Source: Nephrocerus scutellatus
Lineage: Eukaryota > Arthropoda > Insecta > Diptera > Pipunculidae
Length of the DNA stretch: 64,000 nucleotides
Assembly (NCBI GenBank): GCA_947095585.1
Contig: OX352765.1
Coordinates: 75,871,976-75,935,975 of the forward strand
Reading direction: 5' to 3'
This document shows positions 21,571 through 36,500 of this stretch, piece after piece. The notes under the pieces were generated by a model, which had not been told where the DNA came from, ran no database searches, and worked only from the letters and a program-made list of their open reading frames with translations. Position 1 is the stretch's first letter; every line of letters starts with the position of its first letter. Position numbers and translations under genes: made by a program.

Positions 21571-24500
21571 CTGTGTAGAGTTGAAAAGTTAATAGAGAAG
21601 TCATTAAATAAAATGTATTTCACGGGGGATTGGCGATATTTTATAATCTACATTGTTAAGCAACAAATTGTTATTAGCGCATTAGGAATAGCAATTTTGT
21701 TAAAACGTGTCTTTGGTGTTATATCAATTAATTTATTAATTCATTCTAAATCGCAAGTTAATAATGTGAGCTAGATGTGAGGTTAGTAGCTTCTTGCATT
21801 AAACGTGCGACGATGTTGCATAATTGTTATGAATGAATCGAAATATTTTGCAAGCGTTTAGTTTTGTTGTTATTGTTGCTTCGGTTAACAGCAGTAATAG
21901 TGAATAGCAGTGGTGGTTTTAATGGTTAAGTCCAGTTAAAAGAGTTTTTTTTTTGCTGTAAAGTGCGTATGAGTAAAATTTATAACAATAAACGAGAATA
22001 TGAACAAGATGAGATAGAACGGTATTCGTATATTAGTTGAATAATTCCCAACTTTATTGTTAAGATGAAGAAGTATAATATAATTTTTGCTAAATACTGT
22101 TGCAGAGAAAGCCAAAATGTCTACTCCTATGGGTTTTAACGACCTCAAGTTTTTTTTATTACATGCAGAAATTGATTTATTTGTTTGTTAAAAATATAAA
22201 TAAATAATATATTTCAAATTAAACGGTTTTAGGCTGTGTTAATAGGAATAGGGCTCTTATATTGACTTAAGACGACATATGACTTAAAAAACATTGCGTG
22301 TGTACAGCGTACAAGTGGCAGAAGTGAAACTTCTCCTCATCAAATGTTAACGATTTGTAATGCAAAATTTACATTTGAGACGTGCGAGACAAAGTGAGTG
22401 ACTAAAGTAAAATTGAAGTTGTGGTTAGCCAGAAGAGATTGACACTACACGAATCTTGTAGTTATTTTACAGTAACATGGAAAATGTTATCTATAGCATT
22501 ATGGTAACATTGAAAAATATACTACTTCCCTCGTCTGGCTAACAAAAATTTAAATTTAAAAGCCGTCCTGCTAATTTTTTCTCGCACGCCATAAATGTAA
22601 ATCAAGCGTAAGTAAGAGGTACGATGGCAGAGAGAGAGAGGGAGAGAGATAAAAGAGAAAACTATTTTAAAATACTTAAAGTATTTACAGGATTTAAGAA
22701 TATTATTTAAATGAATAAATTGAGAAAAATATAAGTTTTATTGTAATTATATTTCTGTTGGCGCGTTTAGTAGAGGGTGAAATTCAGAGCGTTACGGAAG
22801 TATGACATGATGATTTAATTTTTCCACTGTCCGCAACGCAGTGCTGCTGATCAACCAAATATCCAGTACACAAACCACTGAACACTTTTTAACATTTTGG
22901 TTGTACTTTTGGGGTCTTTTGAGGGTCTTTTTGTGATAATTAGAGGTCTTATGTAAGTGTTTTGGGAGTCTTTTGGTGGTGTTTTAGGGGCCTTTTGGGA
23001 GGTATTTTGAGGGTACTTTTGAGGGTATTTCGTTCTTACTTTGGGAGTCTTTAGAGGGTCTTTAGTGGTTTTTGATCATATTCTGTACCAGCAGCACCTC
23101 CGTGACTATATGCAATAAGCTGGTGATGTAAAAAAAGAATAATTTTTAAATAACAGTTATATAAATACCTACAAAAAAAAACTTTTTTCCATCTATATTT
23201 TTTGTTGCTAAATTATTCTTGTAGTGTTCTATAATAATAATAATATTCGCCGCGACAGACCATTGCGGTCCAAGGCCTAGCTTCTCGCGACCATTTGTGT
23301 TGTGCATGTATATTTTTGGACACAAATGGAAGTGACCTACAATTTAAGGCCGCATCCGAACGGCGAATTGAAAAGCTTTCCGTGACAAGTTTATTAATCT
23401 CGGAACGTTTGTCAACCATTCAAGGGAGGTGGGACACCGTGAAAAATACTTTTGGTGTTACTGGGATTCAAACCACGAACCTCCTGCTCAGTAGCCATGT
23501 GCATTTCCACTGAGCCACGGCGACCCACGTGTTCTGTCCAATGCGTTAATGCGCGCAAGCATCGACCACAAAAAGAACCCCAGAATACACTCAAAATACG
23601 CCAGAGACCCCCAAAAAAATAATCAAAAGACCGCAAAGGAAACCTTTAAAAGAACCTTAAAAGATCCCTAAACGACTCTCAGAAGACCCCTAAAAGTCCT
23701 CCACAAGACGCTCAAAGATCCTTAAAGATACTCCATAAGATTCTCAAAATGCTCCCAAAAAACTCCCCAAAAGTCTCCCCAAAGACCTCCAATAGACCCC
23801 AAAAGGAACTCAAAAAACCTCCAAAATACCCTCCAAAAGACCATCAAAGGACTCTCACAAGTCGCTCAAACGTTCCTTAAAAGATCTCCAATAGATTCTA
23901 AAAATGCCCAAAAAAGACCATCAAAGGACAACCAAAAGAGCCCCACTATCCCAACAACGAATATAGCATAGTTCCCTCTTTTTCTCTGCGTATAATCATT
24001 GAACAGTCAGTTGAGTATCTCTCTTCTCTGTATATGGTTTTTGTAGATTTTAAACGCGCTTTTGATAGCCTGGGCCGAGACAGGATGTGGCAGATTCTGT
24101 CTAGCTATGGTGTTCCGAAAAAACTCATCAACATCATCAAGGAGCTGTACCGCGACTCAACATGCCGCGTCATTCATAATGGTCATCTTTGCTCACCTTT
24201 TTCAGCATCTACTCGGGAGTCAAGCAAGGTTGCACCCTCTCACCATTCCTTTTCACAATTGTCATCGACTGGGTGATGAAAATAGTAACCCGTACTCCAT
24301 CGGGGTTACCATGGAATGTTTTTCACCACTTAGAAGACCTGGACTATGCCGATGATATCTGTCTGGAACTTCTCGCAAATCTCCCGGAATCTGAAGCTAA
24401 CGATCTTCAGATCTAACGTTCTCTCAATACTCTTGTATGGCTGCAAAACGTGGGAAGTCATTTGCGACGCGCCTCAAAGTCTTCGTCAACAAGTGCTTAA

Positions 24501-27500
24501 GGAGGATGCTGAGAATAAGATGGCCGGACATTATCACCAATTAAGACTTGTGGAGAGTAACGCAGCATGAAGCAATCGCGATCACCATCAGACGACGAAA
24601 ATGGAGCTGGATTGGCCACACTTTGAAAAAGCCAGCGGACAATATTACGAAACTAGCGCTCGACTGGAATCCACAAGGAAGCTGCCGAGTTGGCCGTCAT
24701 AGCAAGAAATGAAAAAGTACAATAAAAGAGGAAGCAAGATCCCAGGGGACAGAGTGGCGTCTCTTGGAACCTCAGGCGATAAATCGAGTTCGTTGGCGGG
24801 CGTTTGTAGAAGCCCTATGCTCCCCCGCGGAGTAAAGGAAAGAAACAAGAAAAAAGACTCTGGCCCCATAATTTTTTTTATAATCTGCGCACGCGAAAAG
24901 GGGGTTTCACCCTAATAATGCTCGGCTATATGCTTGGCACAGCGTGGGTGTTAAGGAGCTAGTGTCTTGAATGCCTGTGGATCATAGTGATGTGGAAAGA
25001 AATAGCTTGGCAAAGCATTCCACATACGTGTTGTACGGCTGAAGAACGAATCCCTGAACTTTACTGTACGTCCGAAGATGGGCTTAAGGGTAAACTGATG
25101 AGCGAGCCCACGAGTATTGCGGTTGAATTCAAGGAGAGGTGGCATGCAACAAAATTTGTATGAGTGCTCCCGGACCCCGATCACTTCCAAATTTCTACAA
25201 AAAGATGTTGTCCATTTGAGATACACGTGCGTAAAAAATTTGATGAAAGACGGGTACTTCTTTTTATAAAATTTATGGGTGCCCCCCCGACACCGGGGCC
25301 CGATCACTTCCAAATTTTTACAAAAATTGTTTTCCATTGGAGAGGCCCGAGGGGCCCCAAATTTTAATAGAATAGAAAGTGTGGTCAAGGGAGATACACA
25401 TGTGTGCAAAGTTTCAATAAAATCGGGATTTAGGAAGTGGGTTAAAAATTGATCATCAGATTTTGTGTGCCTGTCCGCTAGCCAGCCACGGGCACGTGAA
25501 GTTAATATAGAGAATTAAAAAATGAGAAAGAGCGTCGGAGACAGAACAGAGCCCTGGGGAACGCCAGCATTTATTTGATGTATTTTAGACTTGAGACCGT
25601 CTAAAACAACTTGAATTAATCGGTCCAAAAGAAAGCTTCTAATCCAATGAAGCAGTTTTTCATCGACTCCATAAGCACGCATTTTAGACAAAAGAGCTTG
25701 ATGCCAAACTCTGTCAAATGCTTTGGAAATATCGAGTGCAACTGCTTTGCTTTCACCAAATTGATGCAAAGACCGTTTCCACTGTTCGGTGAGATATACC
25801 ATAAAATCACCAGTAGAACGTTGCCCACGAAATCCGTACTGCCGGTCACTAAGGATTTCATTGGTTTCAAGATATTTCATGAGCTGAAAATTGATTAGCG
25901 TTTCCATGGCCTAGGAAAGAATGGATGTAAGTGCTATAGGTGGTACGAAGAAGGAGACGACGGCTTGCCTTTTTTTTGGTATGGGCTGGACAAAGGCTGT
26001 TTTCCAACTTCTCGAGAAGAGTCCAGAAGAATAGGATAGATGGAAAAGCTTACGCAATGGTAATGCCAACTTGGAAGAACACCTCTTCAGAACTAATGGG
26101 GAAATACCATTTGGCCCAGCGGATTTGTGAATGTTTAAATGTTTTAAACGATTTCAACTTCACGAGTACGAATGAAGATCTGTCCCATAGAGTTTTCAAT
26201 ACTCGGAGGTGCAGTCGGCAACAAAGAACAATCTGGAAGCGTGGAGCTAGTTGCAAAATGTGCAGCAAACAGATTGGCTTTGTCAATAGAGCTGACAACT
26301 GGAATGTCATTATAAATGAGCGTTGGAATTGACGACGAGGCAGTATTTTTGATTCTTTTCACGAATTACCAAAAATGTTTACTACCTTTGGGACATTGTT
26401 GTTGTTGTTGTAGCAACTCCAGGTTTGGGAGTGGATCCAAGTGATCCAATCTCAAACATGTTGTTGTGTTGACGATCTTTGGCGCAATGTCTTAATAGGT
26501 GTTGGGGTCCTTTCGGTGCGTAGATCGTCGTGGAAAGGTTAGGACATTGTAGTATTTTTTGGCTAAATTTTTGGTCGTAGGCGAATTTGACTCGCCGAAG
26601 ATGAGCATTGCAATCATTTCTGGCACCTATACTAAGATATAAGAGTAGAAGATCCAACATTGATCCCTCAATTCAAATAGTAGAGCGCGAATTTGAAGTA
26701 GTGCAATCCTTTAACTATCACCTATAGCAGCCGATAACAGCATAGAACCAGTAATACGCGCACGGTTGCTTAAAGCCAACAAAGCCTACTATAGTCTGTC
26801 AAGACTCTTCAAATCCAGGAACTTAACCATCCAAGCTGCTGATATATAAGACAATGGTCATACCAGTACTTACATATGGATCCGAGACTTGGGTGATTAG
26901 CAAAAAAGCATTCTGACCTCTTAGCCGCGTTCGAGAGAAAAGTCTTACGGATAATTGTTGGCCCCGTATCTGAGGAAGGACGATTCCGGAGACTCTATAT
27001 TGATGAGATCTACGAGCGTTACCGCGATGTCGACATCGTAAAGAAAATTAAGCTCAGTAGGCTCCGGTGGGCAGGACACCTAGCTCGCATGAGCGAAGAG
27101 GATTCTGCTCGGAAAGTCTTTTGCGGTAGGATTTATGGAACACGACAGCGAGGCCGGCCAAGCCTACGCCGGAAGGATGGCGTAGACTAGGACGCCCAGA
27201 GTTTAGGGATGCCAAACTGGATGACATCGGCTTGAAATCGGGACCGGTGGAGAGACTTATTGCGGGAGGCCAGGACCGGACCCCGGTTGTAGAGCCAAAT
27301 ATGACGATGATACTAAGATATAGGCAAGTTGGTGTTTGCAGTTTATATTTTATCAACCCAATCGATATCGTTTAGTTTAGTTTAGGATTGCTCTTTAAAA
27401 CCAAATGTGTGAATAATTAAAAATAAACATAAATAAAATGCATTCTTTAAACAGAGGTGTAATTACAGGAAATTTTTTTTTCTACTCCCAAAAGTATCCA

Positions 27501-30500
27501 TTCTAGCTTAACAGCTAGTGCGTTTTGTGCTGAGACTACAGACTACATTTTGTGCACAGCTTTTAGTTTATTACTTTTTAGCTATCTACGAAACTCACTC
27601 TCAAAACAGACGAAAAAAAAACTCACAAATATTATTGGTGCACGGCAGCGACATGATTACCCATTGAAATCCCGTCGGCATACGCTAAACGCTACGCGAA
27701 TGCCACAATCATTATTGTAATCATTCAAATAAAATTGCTATAGCTGTTTTGTTGTTTTATATTTCTCATCTGTTTTTAGTTAATAGCATTGTTGTTGGTT
27801 CTTGGCGCTATTCCATTTTACAGTGAAAACTTGATGATGTTTCCCTCTAATCGCAATAGCATTTAGATGAAGTAAGAAGTAAAAGTACAAAAAGAAATGT
27901 AAAACAATAAGCAACGTACATATATAAAAAAATAATATACATTTATTATTGCAGTAAATGTTTCTTTATCTTCAACTTGTGCCTGTTTTCTGTGACTATT
28001 GTTGTCCCAATAACACAATAACCAGAAGACATGTATAAATAAATGAATTAAATTCCGGCCTGGCCTGCTGTCTAACAATTATTTTGTATGGATGAATGGT
28101 CTGCGAGTGAAAAATAAACACAACTGAAAAATGGTAACTGCTTCAATTGACTAATTACAAATCCATTCCTAATTTGGCGGAATAGCATACAACGAAATTA
28201 AGTGACTCATAGCTAGAAGGTTTCAAATATTGTAGCGGCATACTTGCCATATTTGTATGTACGAGTATTAACCGCATTTTTCGCCGACTGCAAGATCAGC
28301 CAGATTTAGATACAAGCTAAAGTTTTGGATTTGAAAATGAAAAAAAAAGTTGTTTTCTGTTTTAACTTTCCCCACGTAAATTCGCACCTCATTCACTATT
28401 AACGTTACATAGTAGGTTTTATTTGTTTGGTTGAGATCAATGCCATGCCAATGCAATGCCATAGAAACTAAAGTAATTTTGATACGAGACTGAGAGATGA
28501 GTGTGTTGTGATAAGACGAGAATATGAAACGAAACGCAACGATAACGATAATTTATTAAAAACGTACCTTATTAACAAACAACTCTTGCAAACGAACCAA
28601 AATATAATTGAGCCTATTATAATATACAGATGTAATATGATATGAAATAAAATGTAAATATGAAATTGAAAGATATAGATATAGATACATAAGCTAGATA
28701 GTTTAGCGAAACTGAAGAAAAAGCAGCAAACAAAAAGGATACGTTCTGACTTTGCTCATTCCAAAAAAAAAAAAAAAAACAAAACAATAACAATAGAAAA
28801 AGTACAAACAAATAATGCAAACAAACTAAGCTTTTAAAGAAAAACCTTTTAACTGGCTAATTTGGAAATATTACATTTTTGCTCAATGGCCGGAACCTTC
28901 CTTGATGTGATAGTCCGCATTATTGTCGTAGTTAATTTTCGAGTTTCTTAATTTATTACATAATATTTGAGTTATGAAAAAAATTAATTCGTATTCGCAT
29001 TTAATCGATCGTCTTGTAATAAAAACACCAGAATGTTGTAATAAAAACAACAAAATGTTTACATAAAAAAAAGGAACAACTAATAGTTTCATGTCAGTCT
29101 GTTGTCGCCGCATTCATTTAGAAATCAGTGACAAGAAGCCCCTCGGGTCAGTACTCTCCCCTTCGATAAGGAGATCTTGAAGGCCTGGATTGGTAGTTGT
29201 ATACAAGAATATTAATAATTTTATAACAAATAAATTAACAATTTTTTAAATTATGAACATGAAGAAAAATGCAGGGAATAATGCGAAAAGACAACTGCTG
29301 CCAAATACCGAAATACTGGTACTCTTACTATGTTAACCTCTTTATAAGGTTAACAACGTCTATTTATTCTTTTTATTTATTCAAAAAAAAAACGGCAACC
29401 TTTAAATGGTAAACTCTTTAACTTATAAGGTACTTGTTCCTCATTTATAGTCTATACTAATATGGAACGTACACTCACTATATAGAGCTCGAGCTGCACA
29501 GCAGCTAGCTGGCACTGAATGGTGTCTTACAAAAATCAGAATATGACATATATTACAGCTGTCATGCAAGACATTATGTGCTCGGGGTGGGGTTTCTAGT
29601 CAGTAAAAGAATGAAACCCACAGTTATCGGCTTTATAGCAATAAATGAACGGCTATGCACCCTTCGCGTGCGGCAAATTAAAAAACATAAGCCTTATAAA
29701 CGTTCACGCACCTACATAGGATTCCTTAGATGATGAAAAAGAAGAATTTTTTGAATCAGTCGAACGGGAACTCCATGTCTGCCCTTAGTATGATGTAAAA
29801 ATCATTCTAGGGGATATGCATGCCAAAATAGGTAGGGAGCCAGTATTCAGGCAGTACATTGGCACCCATAGCTTACACGAGAACACTAATGACAATGGAC
29901 AACGAGTCATAGAGATGGCAGCAAGCAATAATTTGGTCGTTGCGAGTACAAGGTTTTCGCGTAAAAATATCCACAAAGTCACCTGGGTATCACCTGATGG
30001 AGCTACTCGCAGCCAGATAGACCACGTGTTGATAGTCCGCTGCCACAGCCCGAACTTGATGACGGTACGAACGTACAGGGGGCAGAAATTCTACCAAAGA
30101 GTCCGCGGTAGGCCAAAGAGGGTAATCTGATCGCCGATCTTAAAAGCATCTAGAGGCAGAATACTGGCGAAAAGGCATCCAGTGCCCCATACATAAAAAG
30201 GGAGATATCACAAAATCAATTATCATGGTATAACGTTGTTGAGTACCGCGTAATAAGATTTTCTCCTCTATCCTTCAAGACAGGATAGCCCAATAGGCTA
30301 AAGTTATCATTGGTCCATCCAAAATCAAAAACTGATCAGATTTACACCCGGCACGTGATGGAAAATGTCTAGTTTCCAAACTCACTACATCATATTTTTA
30401 TAGACTTTAAAGCCGCCTATGATAGCATAGCCAGAGAAGAACTTAATAAAGCCATTAAAGAATTTGGCATCCCAAATAAACTGACACGTAAAAATATCCA

Positions 30501-33500
30501 GATCACTATCAAGCATATTCAACATCTATAACGAGCTCCGGCAAGGGAATGGAATGGACTGGCCTGAGTCCTCTTCAACCTGGCGTTGGAGAAAGTGAAC
30601 CGAGACTCGGACGTACCGGGGAGAGGAACAATCCTCTATAAGTCCATTCAGATACTGGCTTACGCAGACGATATTGACATCGTTGGTAAAAACCGAACAG
30701 CGATAGAGCATGCGGCACGAAATCTGGGGCTGCACAGACGCACCACAGTCCGCAAGTTAGGCCTTAGGATAGGTATTCTACCGGCTGGAATGAAACGGGC
30801 AGCTGCGGCGGAAGATCCTTTCATCTGAGATTACGTTGGTGGGTGGTGGTAATCGTCCCAATTATCTGTCGACAAACCTGGTGAAATGGCCAGTCGGCTT
30901 TATCGTGAGTGACAAATGTGCGTTTATCCGCAGACTCAAAGTCATCGGCTTTATCTACGATAATGATATAGTCGGAGTTTAACGCTATGTCTGTTCTCCA
31001 GAATATAATAAGGAGTCGCTCACTATGATGATGTCTGGGAAGCTGGAGCAAGTGGCGCAAATCCTGGTGGAAGCATTTTCATTGATGGTACCAAAGTATG
31101 ACTCGTCGATTTGCTCAGCAATATGTGTGCCGCGACGCACTTTGTCGTGGATTTCGCTTAGTTCAGGCCCCTTTACTTTTCGAATTATTTCGGATGATGT
31201 TACTGTTTTTGGAAGGCCACCTCCAGGGCGTTTTGCGATGCTACCAGTATCATTGTAACGTGGTACGATGCACAAACATTTTATTCACTTTCAAATGCTG
31301 GAGCTGTTTGACAATAGTCAGTTCTGAATTTTCAGCCAAAAGCGTCGTGCAATCACACTTTTACGTTTCAATTCCAATTTGAATATTTATTTCAAATACA
31401 GAGCATATCGATAGCTTCCGTAAACAAAATAACAGACCAAAATATGAGTTTGGCAAATACAGCAGCGTTAAATTAGTAACACTTCGAACTCCGGCCGGCC
31501 GGTCCCTGTTTCCTTACATTAAATTTTTCTTTACTGAACTCGGGCATGAACATCAGTGGATAGAAGCTTATGCTGAGAGCATGATTAAAGATTAAAATGC
31601 TCGAAGCGAAAGAACTCTTCTTCATAAATACTGCTTTGGTTATACCATTTGACTGATTCGTATTAGGCAATGTACTAATTAAGACCAACTAATTAAGACT
31701 AACTGGACGGAAAGTCTTTTAATCAGGAACCGATTTTGATCGATCAATGCAACCAAAAGACGTTTTATTACTCAAAATCAAACAAGTTTGTTTTTGGACG
31801 CGCTATCGAATGTTTTGAAAAATAAAGTTTGAAGTTTCGCATAGTAAGCAGTAAGCAGTTTTTTTGTTGGATTACAACTTCATTTTTGTATGTTAGTTCT
31901 GGACGCTTGCTTGTTTCACTTGTTGCTTACAATTCTAGCATTTTGACAGTCTATCAGACATACTGTCATTGTCTTTATTAATACATTTTTGCACATTTTG
32001 TTGGTACATCCGCGACATTATTGCTGAAGTATACATTTAATTGATAACAAACTGCTAGACAAGATTCGATGGAGGATCAGCATTATTTTTTAAACTTATT
32101 GTTTTATATACTTTGCCTATTTACTCGGTCTACATACAGGGAAAGCAATTAGGAAATTTTAGTATTTTAGGATGAGTCACCATCCATCCATTAGTCGATG
32201 CTTATCAATACACGATACACCTTCATTTATGTTTGTGAATTCCATTTAAAAAAGAAAGAAGTAGTAAGAGTTTGTAGGCCTAAACCAAAAAGCAATTACC
32301 AATTCAACCAAAACCTCTACTAATACTCGTAGTTTGGCTTCCTAGCACTTTTGACAGAGTAAAATATCTTGTTTCCTTATCAAGAAAAAATTAAAATTAC
32401 AACTAACCTTTCAGTGACTGCTGCTGCTCCACCCTGTGCCAATCGTTTGGCTTCTTCTTTTTTCCGACGATCTTCAGCTGCGGCACGCATCGGATCATAG
32501 GTCGCACGCCGCTTCCACATGGCTAGTTCCACTTCCTTTTGCTTAGAAACTGTGGGGGAAAACGAGGGAATAAAAATCAATAGTAAATATTTTTCAATCC
32601 CACTCACCTGATGAATCTCGTCTAGCTGCCGAAATGCCTCTTGTTCCAGAACTCGCACTAGTGGTCATAGCAGATGTCGCAGATTTAGCACTTCGATTAC
32701 TCACTCGCGTCGAGTCGGTCCGACTGAGACCCATCGATGCACTGCTCGGACTTCTTCGCATTGGTGGATCGGGCTTAAGGGTACTTTTGGCGTCGTTCTT
32801 TCTCAGGAAAGTGTTGCCCTGCACCGGCTTATATTTGGAAATATCTAAATACTTTGGCTGAACTCGTTTTGAAGTTGTATTGGGTGCGGATACAGCTGCC
32901 GCCGTCTGAAGAATCTGCTTCTTTGCCGATGCAAGAGAGTTGGGAATCTGTCCGCTCATACGATTAAGACTTGAATCACGTGGCACTGATTGTCGTGTAC
33001 CAGCAGTGGCAGCACGTGAAATTGCTGGGTTCTTTACATTGCGACGCCGTGGCAGTTCTGGCGTATTAGGACATGCCATTACGCCACACGGTGCTGTTTT
33101 ACTTGTTGTGACACTTGCGGTGACGCTACTGCCTCCAGCAACCTTTTGCTTACTTCTTTCGATACGCATTAGAAGAGCTTTGTTGTAACGCGTGTTCGAT
33201 AGTGGCACATCAGCGCTCGAGGAATTGTTAGTGGTCGTCGATACTTCGTTCGAAAATATTGGCTGGGGTGATTCCTCTATCGTGTGCTCAATATCATCGT
33301 AGTCATAATCCCCTACGTCTCCTTCGTATTCATAAGAGCAACCGTTGGCATCTTCTTCCATTTCTGCTTCTTCGCTGGAATAGTACTCGTCGATGAGATC
33401 ATCCTCATCGTTAATGTAATATGCAATATTGTCGTCATAATCACTGTAGACATTCCGAAAGTTAGTACTACTGGCCGACTTCTTAATAGTCGTTGCACTG

Positions 33501-36500
33501 GCAGACGCCGACATGGCACGAGATTGTTGCTTTGCTGCATAATTATGTCGCGCCGCTGGAGGGGTGTACAAATTTTGATATTGTGGGCGAGCTGCCTTAG
33601 CGTAGTTACCGCCTGACACTGACTTGACTGAGAACGAACTTGACCTCCTCAATGGCGAAAGTGACTGCTGATGATGATGATATGCTGTTGCGGCTGTCGC
33701 TTTTGGTAACGGTTCGGCGACTTCTCTCATTTGTTTAATCGATTCCGTCGTTTGATCGATATAGTAACCACCTCGGCTATTGCCAGTAGATGATCCAGTC
33801 TTTGATCCGTTGTTGCGTCGTGCTGGCGATGTAGTCAGCATTTGCATTTGGCCATCGTACGAATTTTTTCGTGGGCGCGGAATTTTTACGTCTGCCATCA
33901 TCATCATCAATTGCTGTTCGTTATAACTGTTGGTCATAAGGTTGTTGCGAGGCATGCCGCGACAGGATTCAATTGATAGATTACGCTTGTGGACATTCTT
34001 GTGCGGTGGCCAATGCTGCAGTGGTTGTTGCTGTTGTTGTGTGTAGTTTGCCGTTTCTACGCTGTGCTGCGGGCTGTATTCATCCGCTGAATAGTATTGA
34101 TGCCGTGGGTGATGCTGATGGTGATGATGATAATTGTTTTGTAGCTTCTTTGGCGACCCACCGCGCGAAGATGCCAACGAGGGTGACTTAACGGAATTCT
34201 GTCTACTGAGATTATTCTGCAGATTTGATATAGCTGCAGCCGTTTTCTGCAGATAGAGGTCTGTTTCCTGGTTTGGCTCTTCATCATCTTGCAAAATATT
34301 CTGAAGACTAGCACGGGTTCGGCTGGCACTACGCGCCCGTCCAATTGAATGCAATGGAGAAGGAATTTTTGACGGACTCTTTGGAGGGCGCGAAGCTGAA
34401 CCCGATGACACACTGTCGCCTGTAGACTTGCGTGTATGCGCCGATGAAATTGCCGGATCACTTGAATAGTCAAAGTCACCGGCGAGTCGGAAACGTTCAA
34501 CGATAGTCTTGTGATGCGACGCCGTCGGTTGTGGTGGTCGATTATATGAATGCGATTGTGAGTAAATGAGACTGTCATCAGTGAGAATCAGGTCACTGCC
34601 ATCAGAGCAGTTGTAACTGCGCGACATTATGTCGTGATGGCGATTCTTTTTGTGTTTCTGCTCCTCGGAGGCGACAACGCTGCGTGCACGAGCATTCCGT
34701 GCCCATTCCTGTATCCAATCGTTTTTCGTTTGTGCCGTCTTAAGGACAGCTGTGTCTGAGAGCTTTGCTACATCCTCCGACGGGCATTTGCTGCTAAACA
34801 CTGACGGTGAGTCAGGTCCTGAATTCAGGCCATCACCGCCACCACCGCCACCATTCAAGAAAATTTGTGAATCGGTCTGATTTGTAAAAAGATTGAGACG
34901 ATACTCGGCTTTCTGGTGATCGGTGAATCCGCCGCTTGAATAGACCGCGCCACACGCCTTAAGTTTCGCTTCATTGCTCACATACTCAGAAGAATCGATT
35001 TGCGATGTCGACAGACTGCTGCGTCTCGTAAATTTCGGCTTGGCTTCTAGTGTGCATTGTTTGGCAAGAACGCCACTTGTCGTCACACTGGTGAAGGTGC
35101 CAATGTCATCAGGTGGCGTTGAAGGCTGCGACAGCGGTATCTTCACTTTCATTTGCTTCAAACTGTCATTACTTTCGCTGTCATTTTTGGTCGTTGTCGT
35201 AGTATGCATTGTTGATATTAGAGGACTGCTGCTAATATCGTTATCTTGGTCAACGCACTTGCCCGCCGCCATTGACATATTCCGAAGGACACGCGATTTG
35301 ATTTTCTCCAAGTACGAAGTTGCCGACTGCTGTGGGTTCAGTGAGAAATCACAGTTGCGCGCTCGCATTTGCGGTATGGGCGGTGTAGCAGCCTCCGGCG
35401 TTGACTCATGGTAGTAGTTGACCTCGAGAACATTTTGCCGATGATTACTTCGAGGATGGTGCGAAGATGACGATGTCGAAATAGTGGTTGTCGATAGCGG
35501 CGTTTGGGTACTTGCACTGCTGCTGCTGCCAGGAATGGCTAAATCAGTGGGTCGTTGTGCGGACGAGTTTTGCTGCGCCAACAATAACTTGGCGTTATTT
35601 CTATCAATGTTCATAAGGTCCTTCTGTTCTTCGGTGTAGTTATCACCGTCCAGGGTGTATGTTCCTGCCTCGCTGATGTTGTCTTCGCCGCCAACCAAGT
35701 GCAGATGCTTATAGTCGGCTAACGGTGGCTGTGGACAAAGAAAATCAATGTTCTGCATGGCCATCTGCATAGCGGTTGACCGTGGCGTGAATATCTGCTT
35801 CACATCGGGAATTTTTGACGATTTTTTTGGCATTTGCAGAGTTGGCGGTTTGTTTCTAATGGTAGTCAGCGTCGGCTTCTTGGCGAAAGCCGGTGGTGAT
35901 CGTGCCGAATCGTTGTCGTAGGGACGATGCTTCTGTTTTTGTTGCTGCTGTGGTTGTTGTTGTTGTTGCTGATGTTGCGCAAGTATCGTTTCATTTGTAC
36001 TCGATCGAGGCGACCAACTGTGTCGCTTGTTGGAGTCACGCACTCTTGAAGTGCTTCGGTCACGTACACGTAACTTAACTTTTGACGTTGCTGCGGCAGA
36101 GACTTCCGTTGCGGCTGATTCTTCCTTGCGGTTGATACTGTTGCTCGGTGTTGCACCCCTGTTACTACGCGCTGATACCGGTGGCGTAGACATCGGACTC
36201 GGAACTTGAGAATCTGCTACTAGTGCGCCCTCCAACTTGGACATTGAAGCACCACGACGATGTCGATTCTGAAATCGCTCCAGCATATTCTTGTATTTGG
36301 CCGCCGCTGCAGCCGGATCACAGTCCTTATCACTAAAATTATCAATTGTAAATGCGAGAGATTGCTTGGCTGTGGCAGTCGTTGTGGTTGTCGTCGATGA
36401 ATCATCATCACCAGCGTCATCATCAATATACTCAGTTATTGCAAGAGGCTCCATTTCGCTGCTGCTGCGACTGTTGCTGATGTTGTCGTTCGTTAAACCT

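Larger units (their letters stand above)
21571..32407 (-). other. Intron 3 of the large gene, 10.8 kb
   Basis: Donor G|GTTAGT at 32407 and acceptor CTACACAG at 21571. It contains a SINE, G-poor arrays, LINE segments in both orientations, a ~105-bp-unit insertion and a Tc1 relic, each listed separately. Between about 21.6 and 22.9 kb and between 27.3 and 29.4 kb I see nothing but AT-rich sequence, a GA-rich run near 22.63 kb and a poly(A) run near 28.77 kb. Confidence 0.65.

Noticed and set aside
24951..25409. 152-codon minus-strand open frame considered as one gene
   Set aside because: A chimera of the ~105-bp-unit repeat and the C-terminus of a Jockey-like LINE.
30821..31060. 79-codon minus-strand open frame as transposase catalytic domain
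   Set aside because: No DDE-type motif visible; left unassigned.
34057..34578. 173-codon open frame inside exon 2 in another frame
   Set aside because: Shadow of the long real exon; rich in Arg, His and Ile from the same low-complexity DNA.
34974..35414. 146-codon plus-strand open frame opposite exon 2
   Set aside because: Antisense shadow with a hydrophobic poly-Val/Leu composition caused by the Ser/Thr/Asn-rich exon on the other strand.
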